DNA from: Halieaceae bacterium
Lineage (GTDB): Bacteria; Pseudomonadota; Gammaproteobacteria; Pseudomonadales; Halieaceae
DNA: 61,208 nucleotides
Direction: 5' to 3'
Assembly (NCBI GenBank): GCA_016744355.1
Contig: JADGEN010000011.1
Span: forward strand, 1-61,208
Below the pieces are notes generated by a model that saw only the letters and a program-made list of their open reading frames with translations, ran no database searches and was not told the DNA's origin. A program made the translations under genes and the position numbers. Of the stretch, positions 17,230 through 25,727 are shown one piece after another. Each line of letters begins with the position of its first letter. The stretch's first letter is position 1.

Positions 17230-18459
17230 TTAAGCGTAAAACCAATACCCAACTGCAATTGCGGCTGTTATTCCAGCGATATCAGCTGACAAGCCACATA
17301 TGAGTGCATGCCGGGTATGACGAATACCTACCGCACCGAAATAAACGGCCAGTACGTAGAAGGTAGTCTCGGTGGAGCCTTGCATGGTGGCCGCCAACCG
17401 CCCTTGAAATGAGTCCACTCCAAAAGTATTCATGGTGTCGATCATCATCGCCCTCGCGCCAGAACCAGACAAAGGTTTCATCAAAGCCGTTGGCAAAGTG
17501 TCAACCCAGCGACTGTCCCAGGAAAACCAGTCCACACCACTACGAATTAATTCCATAAGTAAATCCAGCGCTGCGCTAGCGCGAAAAACACCAATGGCAA
17601 CCAACATGGCCAGCAGGTAGGGAATAATATTTATGGCAGTTTCAAAACCCTGCTTTGCCCCCTCGATAAATGCATCGTATACATTTATATTTTTCCTTTG
17701 GGCGGCGAGTAAAAACAAGAGAATTAACGAAATAATCGACAGGTTACTAATAAGACTGGATTGCCTGTGCAGTTCCGTCGCTGTTAGCGTGGACAACCAA
17801 CCCACCAAAGCCAGCATCAAAACAAAGCCGGACAGCAGATAAGCCATTACAAGTGTGTCGCGCAAATTTATGCGTTGAAACCACGCCGTTACTAATAGGC
17901 CCACAAAGGTGGAACAACAAGTCGCTATGAGGATTGGAATAAACACCGACGCTGGATCGGCTGCTCCCATTTGCGCCCGATATAACAATATAGTTACCGG
18001 GAATAAAGTTACCGAGGAAGTATTAAGAACAAGAAAAAGAATTTGCGCATTGCTGGCCACCTCGGGAGTGGGGTTCAGCGTTTGCAAATCTTTCATTGCC
18101 TTTATGCCAAGTGGGGTAGCGGCGTTGTCCAGACCCAGGATATTCGCCGACAAATTCAAGGTCATAGAGGAGACTGCCGGATGGTTGCGCGGCACCTCCG
18201 GCATTAAGCGAGTGAACAAAGGGGATAACATGCGCGCCAGTTTGTCTATCAAACCACTGGCTTCACCCACCGACACAATACCCAACCAGAACGCCATTAA
18301 GCCAATCAATCCGATGGCCAGTTCCACTGACAGGCCCGCCATATCGAATAAGGCGGTTACCATACGCGCGAACACTTCGTGATCGCCGTTACCCAGCCAC
18401 TGGTAGGTGCCGCTGGCGAATGCGATCACAAAGAATCCCATCCAAATTCGGTGCAGCAT
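17230..18459 (-). CDS. spmAB: Fused SpmA-SpmB-type nucleoside recognition (gate) domain protein
   Basis: A 409-residue integral membrane protein with two gate (nucleoside recognition) domains. The first half resembles SpmA (MTLNLSANILGLDNAATPLGIKAM, LFLVLNTSSVTLFP), the second SpmB (MKPLSGSGARAMMIDTM, QGSTETTFYVLAVYFGAVGI). In Bacillus the two are separate proteins needed for spore dehydration; non-sporulating Gram-negatives carry this fused form with unknown function, perhaps small-molecule transport. It is in a run of minus-strand genes: 27 bp after the hydrolase and 13 bp before the AraC gene. Confidence 0.92.
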   Translation of the reverse strand: MLHRIWMGFFVIAFASGTYQWLGNGDHEVFARMVTALFDMAGLSVELAIGLIGLMAFWLGIVSVGEASGLIDKLARMLSPLFTRLMPEVPRNHPAVSSMTLNLSANILGLDNAATPLGIKAMKDLQTLNPTPEVASNAQILFLVLNTSSVTLFPVTILLYRAQMGAADPASVFIPILIATCCSTFVGLLVTAWFQRINLRDTLVMAYLLSGFVLMLALVGWLSTLTATELHRQSSLISNLSIISLILLFLLAAQRKNINVYDAFIEGAKQGFETAINIIPYLLAMLVAIGVFRASAALDLLMELIRSGVDWFSWDSRWVDTLPTALMKPLSGSGARAMMIDTMNTFGVDSFQGRLAATMQGSTETTFYVLAVYFGAVGIRHTRHALICGLSADIAGITAAIAVGYWFYA

Positions 18460-18486
18460 TAGTCTCTGGGGCCTCTACACTGGAGA

Positions 18487-19269
18487 CTACGCGGCAGGAT
18501 AGAGTACGTTGCTCCAGCTTTTACTGACAAAAGGCTTCCAGTCATTTTCGCTCTGCGCCAAGCGCTCGGCGACCAGAAACCACACCGTGGGGTTTAGAGT
18601 CATACCGCAATGGCTGCCGCGAATTCTGATATTCTGAGTTTGTTTATGCCCCTTATGCTGTACTGCAGTTTGCCAGTTAACAACTCCATCGCCGTGAGAA
18701 TAAACAGCCGTCGTTGGAACAGGCGGTGCTATGGGTAGAATATCCTGATCCAGAGGCAACTCATCCATCGGGTTCATAGCTGCGAAGAGCTTGCCGGGAT
18801 ATGAAGCTCCCAGCCGCCCCTCACCAAACGGACTACCTAGAGAAATAACCTGACGCACCTTGTCAGGCATCGAACGCGCCAGCTCCCGTGCATAAATCCC
18901 GCCCAAACTATGTCCTATCAGGGATACAGGGCCGCCGTGCTCGTCATACAAATCTTCAAGTCTGTCCAACATTGCCTCCAGCACACCTTCCCGCGGCCCC
19001 AGGTTTCTTCCCAGGCCCCAGCCATGCGCTGCATAATTGCGCTTGCCCAGGAAGCGCCTGAATGCACCGTTGTAGCCGTCGTCACCCATAAATCCCGGCA
19101 ACACCATCACAGCATGGCCGTCGCCATCAGGCACGCTGGAAAGAGCTTTTCGACTCATACGCAGTGAAACCATATCGACAACAGCACGATGTACTTCGGT
19201 CAGTGCAAGCCAGGCACTTGGGGGAGGTATATAGGGACCAGCGGGTATTACGTTCACTTTTTCACCCAC
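18487..19269 (-). CDS. Alpha/beta hydrolase (PGAP1/lipase-like)
   Basis: A 260-residue alpha/beta hydrolase. The nucleophile elbow is GHSLGG (SLIGHSLGGIYARELA), the oxyanion strand is VMVLPGFMGDDG, and late acid/His candidates lie in YSHGDGVVNW and RGSHCGM. The pattern resembles esterase/lipase proteins such as PGAP1-like and triacylglycerol-lipase families. The GTG start at 19269 overlaps the ydbL-like gene by 16 bp; another GTG at 19257 would give a GTGA-type 4-bp overlap and is equally plausible. The overlap implies translational coupling with the envelope lipid-transport genes. Confidence 0.82.
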   Translation of the reverse strand: MGEKVNVIPAGPYIPPPSAWLALTEVHRAVVDMVSLRMSRKALSSVPDGDGHAVMVLPGFMGDDGYNGAFRRFLGKRNYAAHGWGLGRNLGPREGVLEAMLDRLEDLYDEHGGPVSLIGHSLGGIYARELARSMPDKVRQVISLGSPFGEGRLGASYPGKLFAAMNPMDELPLDQDILPIAPPVPTTAVYSHGDGVVNWQTAVQHKGHKQTQNIRIRGSHCGMTLNPTVWFLVAERLAQSENDWKPFVSKSWSNVLYPAA

Positions 19270-19580
19270 GCGCCGGCGGCGTCCTGATAATACTGTCCCA
19301 CCTTAGTTGCGCTTACTGCTCGTTGGTAAAAACGGTTCGCTACCTGTTCTATCTGCACACTATTACTCTTGGCAGACTGAGAAAACTTGGCCTTGCGTTT
19401 GTTGTTAACGTCTTTCACCACCACCTTGACCTCTGCACTGGGGGGAGTGACAACATAGCCCACATAACCATCGTTACGCTCACCGACCAATCCATTGCTT
19501 TTGGCGTCGTGCAGGGAAATTGCAAAAGCACTGTTTGCCCCAAGGACGAGTAGAGCCAGGCCCATCAATATTTGTTTCAT
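19254..19580 (-). CDS. ydbL: YdbL family periplasmic protein (DUF1318)
   Basis: A 108-residue secreted protein with a signal peptide (MKQILMGLALLVLGANSAFA) and a DUF1318 body (AKSNGLVGERNDGYVGYV ... VANRFYQRAVSATKVGQYY). In E. coli YdbL is encoded with YdbH and YnbE and is reported to modulate their intermembrane bridge. ATG 19580 follows a strong TAGGAGG. It is 10 bp after ynbE. Confidence 0.9.
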   Translation of the reverse strand: MKQILMGLALLVLGANSAFAISLHDAKSNGLVGERNDGYVGYVVTPPSAEVKVVVKDVNNKRKAKFSQSAKSNSVQIEQVANRFYQRAVSATKVGQYYQDAAGAWVKK

Positions 19581-19590
19581 ATAAAACCTC

Positions 19591-19779
19591 CTAGAAAAGA
19601 TCACTGTCTTCGTCGAATATTTCATCCAGATCTTTATCGACCTTGATTCGAATTTCGTGTTCGATCTTAATATTCATGTTTATTTCAATCGGCTTGTCCG
19701 GAGGAGCCACTTGCACCGTGGGGGTACAGGCACCGAGCATTACAATTACCATCAGGCCTAGCAGTCCAGTTTTTGGCAT
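19591..19779 (-). CDS. ynbE: YnbE family outer-membrane lipoprotein
   Basis: A 62-residue lipoprotein with a lipobox LGAC (Cys18) and the family pattern VQVAPPDKPIEINMNIKIEHEI. E. coli YnbE is the outer-membrane end of the YdbH-YnbE phospholipid-transport bridge. The C-terminal third is acidic (DKDLDEIFDEDSDL). It lies 78 bp after ydbH and 10 bp before ydbL, so the operon order ydbH-ynbE-ydbL is conserved. Confidence 0.92.
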   Translation of the reverse strand: MPKTGLLGLMVIVMLGACTPTVQVAPPDKPIEINMNIKIEHEIRIKVDKDLDEIFDEDSDLF

Positions 19780-19857
19780 ATTTTCTCAATCCCTAGCTTA
19801 AAAACAATTAACTCACTCGCAGACTAACACTACTGCGCACTCAGGTAAAAGCGCGTA

Positions 19858-22395
19858 CTAACCGCCTCCCATCTTCTTTTCGACAGACTCCGCAATTCTC
19901 CTTCCAGACTGCAAGCTCTTTAGCAACGCCGGTATATTATCCGTAACGTTGAGATTCAAATGAATCGGACGCCCCTGCTGTACATGCGGATTACTCCCTC
20001 GAAAAATCATCGCCAGCTGTAGCTCTCCATCGTCGAGATAGTCTGCCTCTAGCTGGAATACATCGTAGTGATAGTTTTCAAGGGCAGCCAATACCGGCGC
20101 AACCGTAGAGTTAATGTCCGTGCTCACTTCTGCCTTGTAGCGAAACACACCACCCGGCGCCTTCGCCGCAAGCATACCTCTTTTCATAGTGGCTCCGGCG
20201 CTACTTACATCCAGCGGCAACAGGCCACTAATGGAACCGGTTGCCGCTACTGCATCATAGCCGGTATGTTGCAGCAGCTGACTCAACTCTATACCGTCCA
20301 CACCAACAAACAACTTGTTGTGGGCCTGATCGGCATGATAGACCGCCTCCTCTACCCACACACGGCCACCAAAGAGATTGGCCTGAATCCCATCCAGAGT
20401 GACTGATTGGTCGTGGGAATCAAATTGAATGCGTGCTTTTATTGCTTCAATGGGCACACCGATATCAACAGAATCGACAGAGATACTGGCTACCCGCGTT
20501 GTCACCAGGCGGTCAGGGGATTGATATTGTAGGGCTAGGTCGGCGGCGAGTCCCACAAAGCCGATATCCTGATACACCCCTGCGACTCCTTTCACAATCT
20601 GTTTGATGTTCGCTGTAGCTTCCAGCTCAGGCCCGGCACCCTGCCACTGCACAATGGCGTCCAATGCCACGCTGCCCGCCAACACATCCCATTCAAATGG
20701 CCAGCTTGAAAAATGCTTCGAAAGCCGCTTCTCGTCTGCATCAAAACTTAAATCTTTGGAATAGAGCCGCGCGACGCCGCGCTGCTCAGGAAATTTGTAA
20801 TCCATCTCTATCTGCAAAAACGGCTGATACTCACCACTGCGTAGTGAGCCATCGACAGTAAACGTCTTATCTGTAACATGCACATCGGATTCAAACGCCA
20901 CGGTGGGCAACCATAGTTCAGGAATCTGGATATCGAGTGCCTCAGAGCTAATCTGGAGAGAGGCTTCAAACGCACTACCCCCCTCCCCTGACACAGTCAA
21001 CTTTTGGATCTGGAGCACAGTGGCCAGACTCAACTCCTGCATTTCTGCCCGCGGCACTATCAATCGCAACGCCTCAATTTCCAGCTTCATTGCACCGGAT
21101 GCAAGGTCAAAGTTAAAACTCCCCATACTGTCCCCGACCAACGCTGGGCTGTTGAACACCAAATCGTCCTGTGCCAGCGACCCGGCCCTCAACCATTGAC
21201 CGGGAATCATCTGAGCTTTGAGGGAATTATCATCGAGAAAAAACTGCGCTGAAAAGTTTAGCTGCGGATCTATCACCGCCGCTGCAGGCTCCAATGGTAG
21301 ATCGAGACGCGATGCACTCATTGAGGCGTTCAGCCCACCTTGGCATTGTAGGAGACCGGCAATAGAACACCGCATGTCGGACAGATCAACCTTGCCCAGC
21401 ATCGAATACGTAATTTCCTTAAAGTTCAAACTGGCGGCATCAACTGCTAATAAAAGCTCGGGCGACTGCGATGAATCCATTTGCAACGAAACACGCGCAG
21501 AATTAGCCATGACCAGTTCTAAACTACCGTCTAATTTCTCGCTGGCAATCCTCGCCGCGAGACGTGTTGTCGGCATGATCTCAACTGTCCCTCGTGCCGC
21601 ATCCAACTTTCCCAGGTTATCTTGAAGCTCTCCAGAAAGCCGAAAGAAAATCTCGCCTGCAGCGTTTGAGAGAATATCTTGCGTGGGCAAAGCAGGTCTC
21701 AATATCGAGAACGCTGTACTGACGAGCAACTCTCCTTCTCCATCCACTACTAGCGTTTCCTGCTGCCTATTCAGGCTAAGGGCAAAACGTAGAGCAGCTT
21801 CACCGCCTTTGGACAAAATAGCGTCAAGAGAAAACATGTCCGCTTCCAAGCGCTGAAAATCCAACACAAACTCTTTGCTATGATCACGCCCTCGCACGGA
21901 TATGTTGCGATCACTGACGCTTGCTTTCAGAGCCAGTGGTTGCTCAAACAACGGATGGGATAGCCCTGCCACTTCGAGTTTTTCCACTTCGACTGACTGC
22001 AGTGGAAGCACAGAAATCATCTCCAGCAATTCAAATAGTAGTACAGGAGACTCATTAGAATCAGCTTTTTCTTCTCGCCGTGGCAAGGCTACAACCACAC
22101 GCTGTGCTACCAAGGATTTAGGCTGCAAGTCGAGCACGCTATATTCCAAACTGACTTCCTGCAGTGTTTGTGGTGTATCATCCGGCCCCACACCCAGCAC
22201 CAGCTGATCGATGTGAAGGCCACTCCAACCCAACTGTAATGCCCCCAACTGCAATACTCGCACATCTGCACTCGCCAGAAGGATATTGACCGATCGGGTA
22301 ATCAAGGTAGTTCTCAACAGGTAAGCGCCCATTAGCAGCACAGAGAGAATGACACTGGCAATTAAAAAGTACTTGAGAGGTTTTCGTTTGTTCAT
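19858..22395 (-). CDS. ydbH: YdbH family AsmA-like intermembrane phospholipid transport protein
   Basis: An 845-residue protein with one N-terminal inner-membrane anchor (about 9-29, YFLIASVILSVLLMGAYLLR) and a long periplasmic beta-rich body typical of AsmA-like lipid-bridge proteins. The C-terminal part (SGLLPLDVSSAGATMKRGMLAAKAPGG, YKAEV, LENYHYDVFQLEADYLDDGELQLAMIFRGSNP) is the YdbH signature region. Length is close to E. coli YdbH (about 880). Together with YnbE and YdbL it should move phospholipids between the membranes, partly redundant with TamB and YhdP, which are not in this window. Confidence 0.92.
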   Translation of the reverse strand: MNKRKPLKYFLIASVILSVLLMGAYLLRTTLITRSVNILLASADVRVLQLGALQLGWSGLHIDQLVLGVGPDDTPQTLQEVSLEYSVLDLQPKSLVAQRVVVALPRREEKADSNESPVLLFELLEMISVLPLQSVEVEKLEVAGLSHPLFEQPLALKASVSDRNISVRGRDHSKEFVLDFQRLEADMFSLDAILSKGGEAALRFALSLNRQQETLVVDGEGELLVSTAFSILRPALPTQDILSNAAGEIFFRLSGELQDNLGKLDAARGTVEIMPTTRLAARIASEKLDGSLELVMANSARVSLQMDSSQSPELLLAVDAASLNFKEITYSMLGKVDLSDMRCSIAGLLQCQGGLNASMSASRLDLPLEPAAAVIDPQLNFSAQFFLDDNSLKAQMIPGQWLRAGSLAQDDLVFNSPALVGDSMGSFNFDLASGAMKLEIEALRLIVPRAEMQELSLATVLQIQKLTVSGEGGSAFEASLQISSEALDIQIPELWLPTVAFESDVHVTDKTFTVDGSLRSGEYQPFLQIEMDYKFPEQRGVARLYSKDLSFDADEKRLSKHFSSWPFEWDVLAGSVALDAIVQWQGAGPELEATANIKQIVKGVAGVYQDIGFVGLAADLALQYQSPDRLVTTRVASISVDSVDIGVPIEAIKARIQFDSHDQSVTLDGIQANLFGGRVWVEEAVYHADQAHNKLFVGVDGIELSQLLQHTGYDAVAATGSISGLLPLDVSSAGATMKRGMLAAKAPGGVFRYKAEVSTDINSTVAPVLAALENYHYDVFQLEADYLDDGELQLAMIFRGSNPHVQQGRPIHLNLNVTDNIPALLKSLQSGRRIAESVEKKMGGG

Positions 22396-22619
22396 TGAGG
22401 TGGAGATTAATTCCGGGAGACTATACGCGTCATAATAGCGATCTTTGTTCAGCGCGGGAACGTATTATTGAGGCCAGTCATTGCCATGACGTACAAAGCT
22501 CCATAGTCTATTATGTCAATGCGATTGTATTAGCGGTGAACTGCAACTTTTACTCGCTTTTCGCTGTCACACAAACAGAGTAGAAAATTAACGTAACATT
22601 GCGACAAGGATGCTCAATC

Positions 22620-23480
22620 ATGCACAGCGACCCCGAGAACAGAATGTCCCGCCGACAGGGGCGCAGCAAATCCTACTGGGGATGGGTCGCCACCGCCGCC
22701 ATCCTGATAGTCGGTGTCTATTTTTTGAGCAGCGACCCAGCTCCAACTACGGAAGTACCATTGGCCAAGGCGCCGCCGATCCAGGCACCAACGCCAGAGC
22801 CTGAGCCCAAGTTGCTGCCCGCGCCCGATATCCCCCAGAAACCTGAACCGAATCCCATTGCTGTGACTGAGGAGCCACCGGAACCACCCGCGACACTGGA
22901 GACCAGCGACCAGGAGCTGCGCAAAGCCCTGTCCAACAACAACTCTTCTGTCTTGCTGGGCAGCGCTCTGAGCAACGAGGACCTGATTGAGCGCGGCGCG
23001 AGCATTGTGGACAGCCTCAGTCGTGGAGCGCTGCCATTCAAAGCCCTGCCAGTTTCCCCACCTGGCGAAAAATTCAGTGTTAGCACAATAGACGGTGAGG
23101 ACTATATGAATACCCAGTCTTATCATCGCTATGACAGTTACGCCCAAACTATCAGCGAGCTCGACACGCAAACCCTTACCAACAATTTTAACCGCTTCAG
23201 GCCCTTATTGGAGCAGGCCTATGCTGGGTTAGGCTACCCTGGGCAGGACTTTGACAATGCATTGATTCGCGCACTTGACCGCGTTTTGGCCACACCACAG
23301 CTGCGTGAGCCAATTGCACTGAAGAAGAAAGAGTCTGTGTACCTTTATGCCGACGCTCGAATAGAGCAACTTACCCAGATGCAGAAACTACTTCTTCGCA
23401 TGGGGCCTGACAACATCGTACTCATCCAGACCCAGGCAACAAGCTTGCGCGATGCGCTGCTGAACCCGCCGCCTAACTAG
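22620..23480 (+). CDS. DUF3014 domain protein, membrane-anchored
   Basis: A 286-residue protein with a short cytoplasmic tail, one transmembrane helix (about residues 20-37, WVATAAILIVGVYFLS), a proline-rich linker of about 60 residues, then a DUF3014 domain. Visible family features are the conserved QELRKALSNNN, the FKALPVSPPGEKFSV segment and the YHRYDSYAQTI motif. The ATG at 22620 has AAGGA 9 nt upstream; a TTG at 22599 is in frame but lacks a site. It is divergent from ydbH and has no cotranscribed neighbour. Function unknown, presumably periplasmic. Confidence 0.88.
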   Translation: MHSDPENRMSRRQGRSKSYWGWVATAAILIVGVYFLSSDPAPTTEVPLAKAPPIQAPTPEPEPKLLPAPDIPQKPEPNPIAVTEEPPEPPATLETSDQELRKALSNNNSSVLLGSALSNEDLIERGASIVDSLSRGALPFKALPVSPPGEKFSVSTIDGEDYMNTQSYHRYDSYAQTISELDTQTLTNNFNRFRPLLEQAYAGLGYPGQDFDNALIRALDRVLATPQLREPIALKKKESVYLYADARIEQLTQMQKLLLRMGPDNIVLIQTQATSLRDALLNPPPN

Positions 23481-23769
23481 CCTCACGGGCTTAAAGATAT
23501 AGCTAGTAAAGCCCGAAGCTCGCGCTAACACTTAAATACTCATTAAGCGACTGCCAGAGCTCCCAGGACACAAACCCGGTGGCTTCCAACCACTGCGGCA
23601 TGTCCAAACAAATAGCAATGTGTAGCCCTACCGTCACACTTCTTCTCCTGCAAACTGAGACCCTGTATCGGGCTTGTTCGTCTATTATTTTTAAGTATGC
23701 CTCCCCCCCACCGCATTGCGGCAAATACCAGAAGGAGAAGTATTAGTTAGTGCTGTGTAGGTGTTAAAG
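23481..23769. other. Intergenic region, 289 bp
   Basis: The gap lies between convergent DUF3014 and pspC. A hairpin CGGGCTT ... AAGCCCG (about 23488-23517) follows the DUF3014 stop and may terminate both genes, though it lacks a T-run. An open frame on the minus strand (23503-23724) has no homology or ribosome site that I can support. Confidence 0.5.
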
Positions 23770-24297
23770 CTACAGCTTCGAAAACTCTTTATTCAAATTG
23801 TATTGGCGTGACGTCACATAGGACTCCATGCCCTCTACCCTGCGCAGAGCCGCATCCAGGCGCTCCCTCGCACGCTTCAACCTGACACTGCCGCTCTCAC
23901 TGTAGCGGAACACCTTCTTAGGGCGGTAATCATGGCGACGTTCGTCGTATTCCATTTCCACGTCTTCGTCGGTAAAGCGCTCATAATCATCGACACGCTC
24001 GTTCTGATCGGTTCGGCGGGCTGAGCGCGGGGACAAAAATATCCAGGCGCCTACATAGGCCCAAATGGCCAACGAACCGGTAAAAATACAGGCGCCGATA
24101 AAAATCATGCGCATCACCCAGGGGGCTATGTCAAAGTAATCGGCAAGGCCGGCGCACACACCGGCTATTTTTCCTTCCCGGGTATTGCGGTACAGGTTTT
24201 TACCCCACCCAGCGCGCTTACGCGAATTCATTTTGCGATAACTTCCCGCATAATCACTATCCGCTCTTTGGTGACGCCTTCTGTGTCTTCTAGACAT
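23770..24297 (-). CDS. pspC: Phage shock protein PspC
   Basis: A 175-residue protein: a basic N-terminal extension (MSRRHRRRHQRADSDYAGSY), the PspC domain (about 28-90; REGKIAGVCAGLADYFDIAPWVMRMIF) with a transmembrane helix GACIFTGSLAIWAYVGAWIFL, and a charged C-terminal coiled region. PspC senses envelope stress and, with PspB, recruits PspA. It begins 3 bp after pspB, so the two are translationally coupled. Confidence 0.95.
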   Translation of the reverse strand: MSRRHRRRHQRADSDYAGSYRKMNSRKRAGWGKNLYRNTREGKIAGVCAGLADYFDIAPWVMRMIFIGACIFTGSLAIWAYVGAWIFLSPRSARRTDQNERVDDYERFTDEDVEMEYDERRHDYRPKKVFRYSESGSVRLKRARERLDAALRRVEGMESYVTSRQYNLNKEFSKL

Positions 24298-24300
24298 AAC

Positions 24301-24558
24301 TTACTCCTCGCCCCGCTCATCGCGGGCCATCTTCTGCTGCCACTGTGGGTGGTCAGCATCCAGAATTGATTCCAGTGTTTTAATTCTATCCGTCAACTTG
24401 TCCACGGTTTCAAGCATGTGCTCGACCGACTCTCGATCTTCTTCGCTCAGACTGCGCGACGACCGGCTGACGCTGCGGTAGTGCATTGTTATCCAAATAG
24501 GTGCCACAACGGTCAAAAATAAAATCGTCGGGACAAACATGAACTTAAAGAATTCCAT
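24301..24558 (-). CDS. pspB: Phage shock protein PspB
   Basis: An 85-residue inner-membrane protein: one N-terminal transmembrane helix (FMFVPTILFLTVVAPIWITM) and a coiled-coil cytoplasmic domain (EDRESVEHMLETVDKLTDRIKTLESIL). Length and pattern match PspB. It lies 69 bp downstream of pspA and 3 bp before pspC. Confidence 0.95.
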   Translation of the reverse strand: MEFFKFMFVPTILFLTVVAPIWITMHYRSVSRSSRSLSEEDRESVEHMLETVDKLTDRIKTLESILDADHPQWQQKMARDERGEE

Positions 24559-24627
24559 TAACTCATTCCTTGGGCAGCTACAGGGCTTGCCAGTATGCTG
24601 CCATTAAAATAGATTCCAGCCAATCCG

Positions 24628-25323
24628 CTACTGTTGCTCACCAGGCGCAGTTTCTGCTGTGCCTTTCATTTCGGCTTTAAGTCGTGCCAATTCTTCGTTA
24701 ATGCGGTCATCCTCTTCCAACGCGCTTATTTCAGCTGCAAGATCCGGGTGGACCTCACGCCCCATATCCATAACTTCCAACTGGCTCTCCAGATTGTCCA
24801 TGCGACGGTCAAATTGGTCGAAACGCTCAAATGCGTTGTCCAGTGCCTCGCGGTGTATCTGACGCTTCACTTTAATGCGTGACTCGACAGTCTTGGTACG
24901 CATTAACATGGCCTTCTGTTTGGACTTGGCATCGGTTAGCTTTTGTTGCAGCTGGCTCACTTCCTCGTTGAGCTGTGCTACGTGCTCATCAGTGGCAGTT
25001 AATTCCGCCTCAACCACAGTGAGTTCCTCTTCAATAGCCCGCTTTTCCTGCAATGCGGCCCTTGCAAGATCTTCGCGGCCTTTGTCGATAGCCAGCTTAG
25101 CCTTGGCCTCCCAGCTATCTGCCTCGGCACGCACTTGCTCCATGCGGCGCGCAGCGGCCTTCCTATCGGCCAATACACGTGCAGACGAACTGCGTACTTC
25201 TACCAACGTGTCCTCCATTTCCTGGATGATCAAGCGAATCATCTTTTCTGGATCCTCCGCCTGGTCCAGCAATGAACTAATATTGGAATTGATTATGTCT
25301 GTCATACGGGAAAAAATACCCAT
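24628..25323 (-). CDS. pspA: Phage shock protein PspA
   Basis: A 231-residue PspA/IM30 coiled-coil protein. The N-terminal amphipathic helix (MGIFSRMTDIINSNISSLLDQ) binds stressed membrane; the AEDPEKMIRLIIQEMEDTLVEVR segment is the canonical family signature. PspA binds and inhibits PspF in unstressed cells and forms membrane-repair assemblies under stress. AGGAG lies 7 nt upstream of the ATG. It follows a small membrane-protein gene by 13 bp. Confidence 0.97.
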   Translation of the reverse strand: MGIFSRMTDIINSNISSLLDQAEDPEKMIRLIIQEMEDTLVEVRSSSARVLADRKAAARRMEQVRAEADSWEAKAKLAIDKGREDLARAALQEKRAIEEELTVVEAELTATDEHVAQLNEEVSQLQQKLTDAKSKQKAMLMRTKTVESRIKVKRQIHREALDNAFERFDQFDRRMDNLESQLEVMDMGREVHPDLAAEISALEEDDRINEELARLKAEMKGTAETAPGEQQ

Positions 25324-25336
25324 GGTGCTTCTCCTG

Positions 25337-25525
25337 TTACTTTATGGACTTAAATGAATCGGTGTGAGTGTGAGCTGGATGCGCCAGCACATACAGTAAT
25401 TCGATAACGGCAGCCATCTGTATGAAACTCCAGATGGCTGCTGCGGGACCAGCCAAGGCACTGACAGCACTGCACACGAGTGCAAGGGCACTATAAATCG
25501 TGATTCGCTGTTCTAAGGTATTCAT
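25337..25525 (-). CDS. Small membrane protein upstream of pspA
   Basis: A 62-residue protein with two hydrophobic helices (SALALVCSAVSALAG and IWSFIQMAAVIELLYVLAH) and a His-rich, hydrophilic C terminus. ATG 25525 has GGGAG 7 nt upstream; the longer frame lacks a site. It sits between the sigma-54 promoter and pspA and is therefore the first gene of the psp operon here. I do not recognise a named family; it resembles neither PspD nor PspG clearly. Confidence 0.65.
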   Translation of the reverse strand: MNTLEQRITIYSALALVCSAVSALAGPAAAIWSFIQMAAVIELLYVLAHPAHTHTDSFKSIK

Positions 25526-25578
25526 ACGCTGAACTCCCTGGCTAATAGTCAAAAATTTTCTTCTTACACAGGGTCTAA

Positions 25579-25595
25579 TACACTTTTTGTGCCAA
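25579..25595 (-). promoter_or_regulatory. Sigma-54 (-24/-12) promoter of the psp operon
   Basis: On the minus strand, TTGGCAC (25595-25589) is followed at the correct spacing by GTGTA, against the consensus TTGGCACG-N4-TTGCA. The -24 box is perfect and the -12 GC is GT. It lies 54 bp upstream of the first psp operon start and divergent from pspF, exactly where a PspF-dependent promoter is expected. Confidence 0.75.
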
Positions 25596-25727
25596 TTTTC
25601 GTATCTTATTGTTATTAATAGATATTTTTGTACTACAGCAAGATACTCGAAAGTATTACTGCCAGAAATGGTTTTTTTAACCACTTATAATGGTTTTATT
25701 TACCGCATTTTTAGGTATATTTAACCG

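Noticed and set aside
17230-18459. Evidence of sporulation from SpmA/SpmB
   Set aside because: The fused form is common in non-sporulating Gram-negatives and no other sporulation gene is present.
22614-23171. 185-residue minus-strand ORF
   Set aside because: Lies opposite the proline-rich part of the DUF3014 gene, whose codon bias produces a false open frame.
23503-23724. 73-residue minus-strand ORF in the psp/DUF3014 gap
   Set aside because: No recognisable domain or ribosome site. It is the only ORF in the gap, but support is too weak to call.
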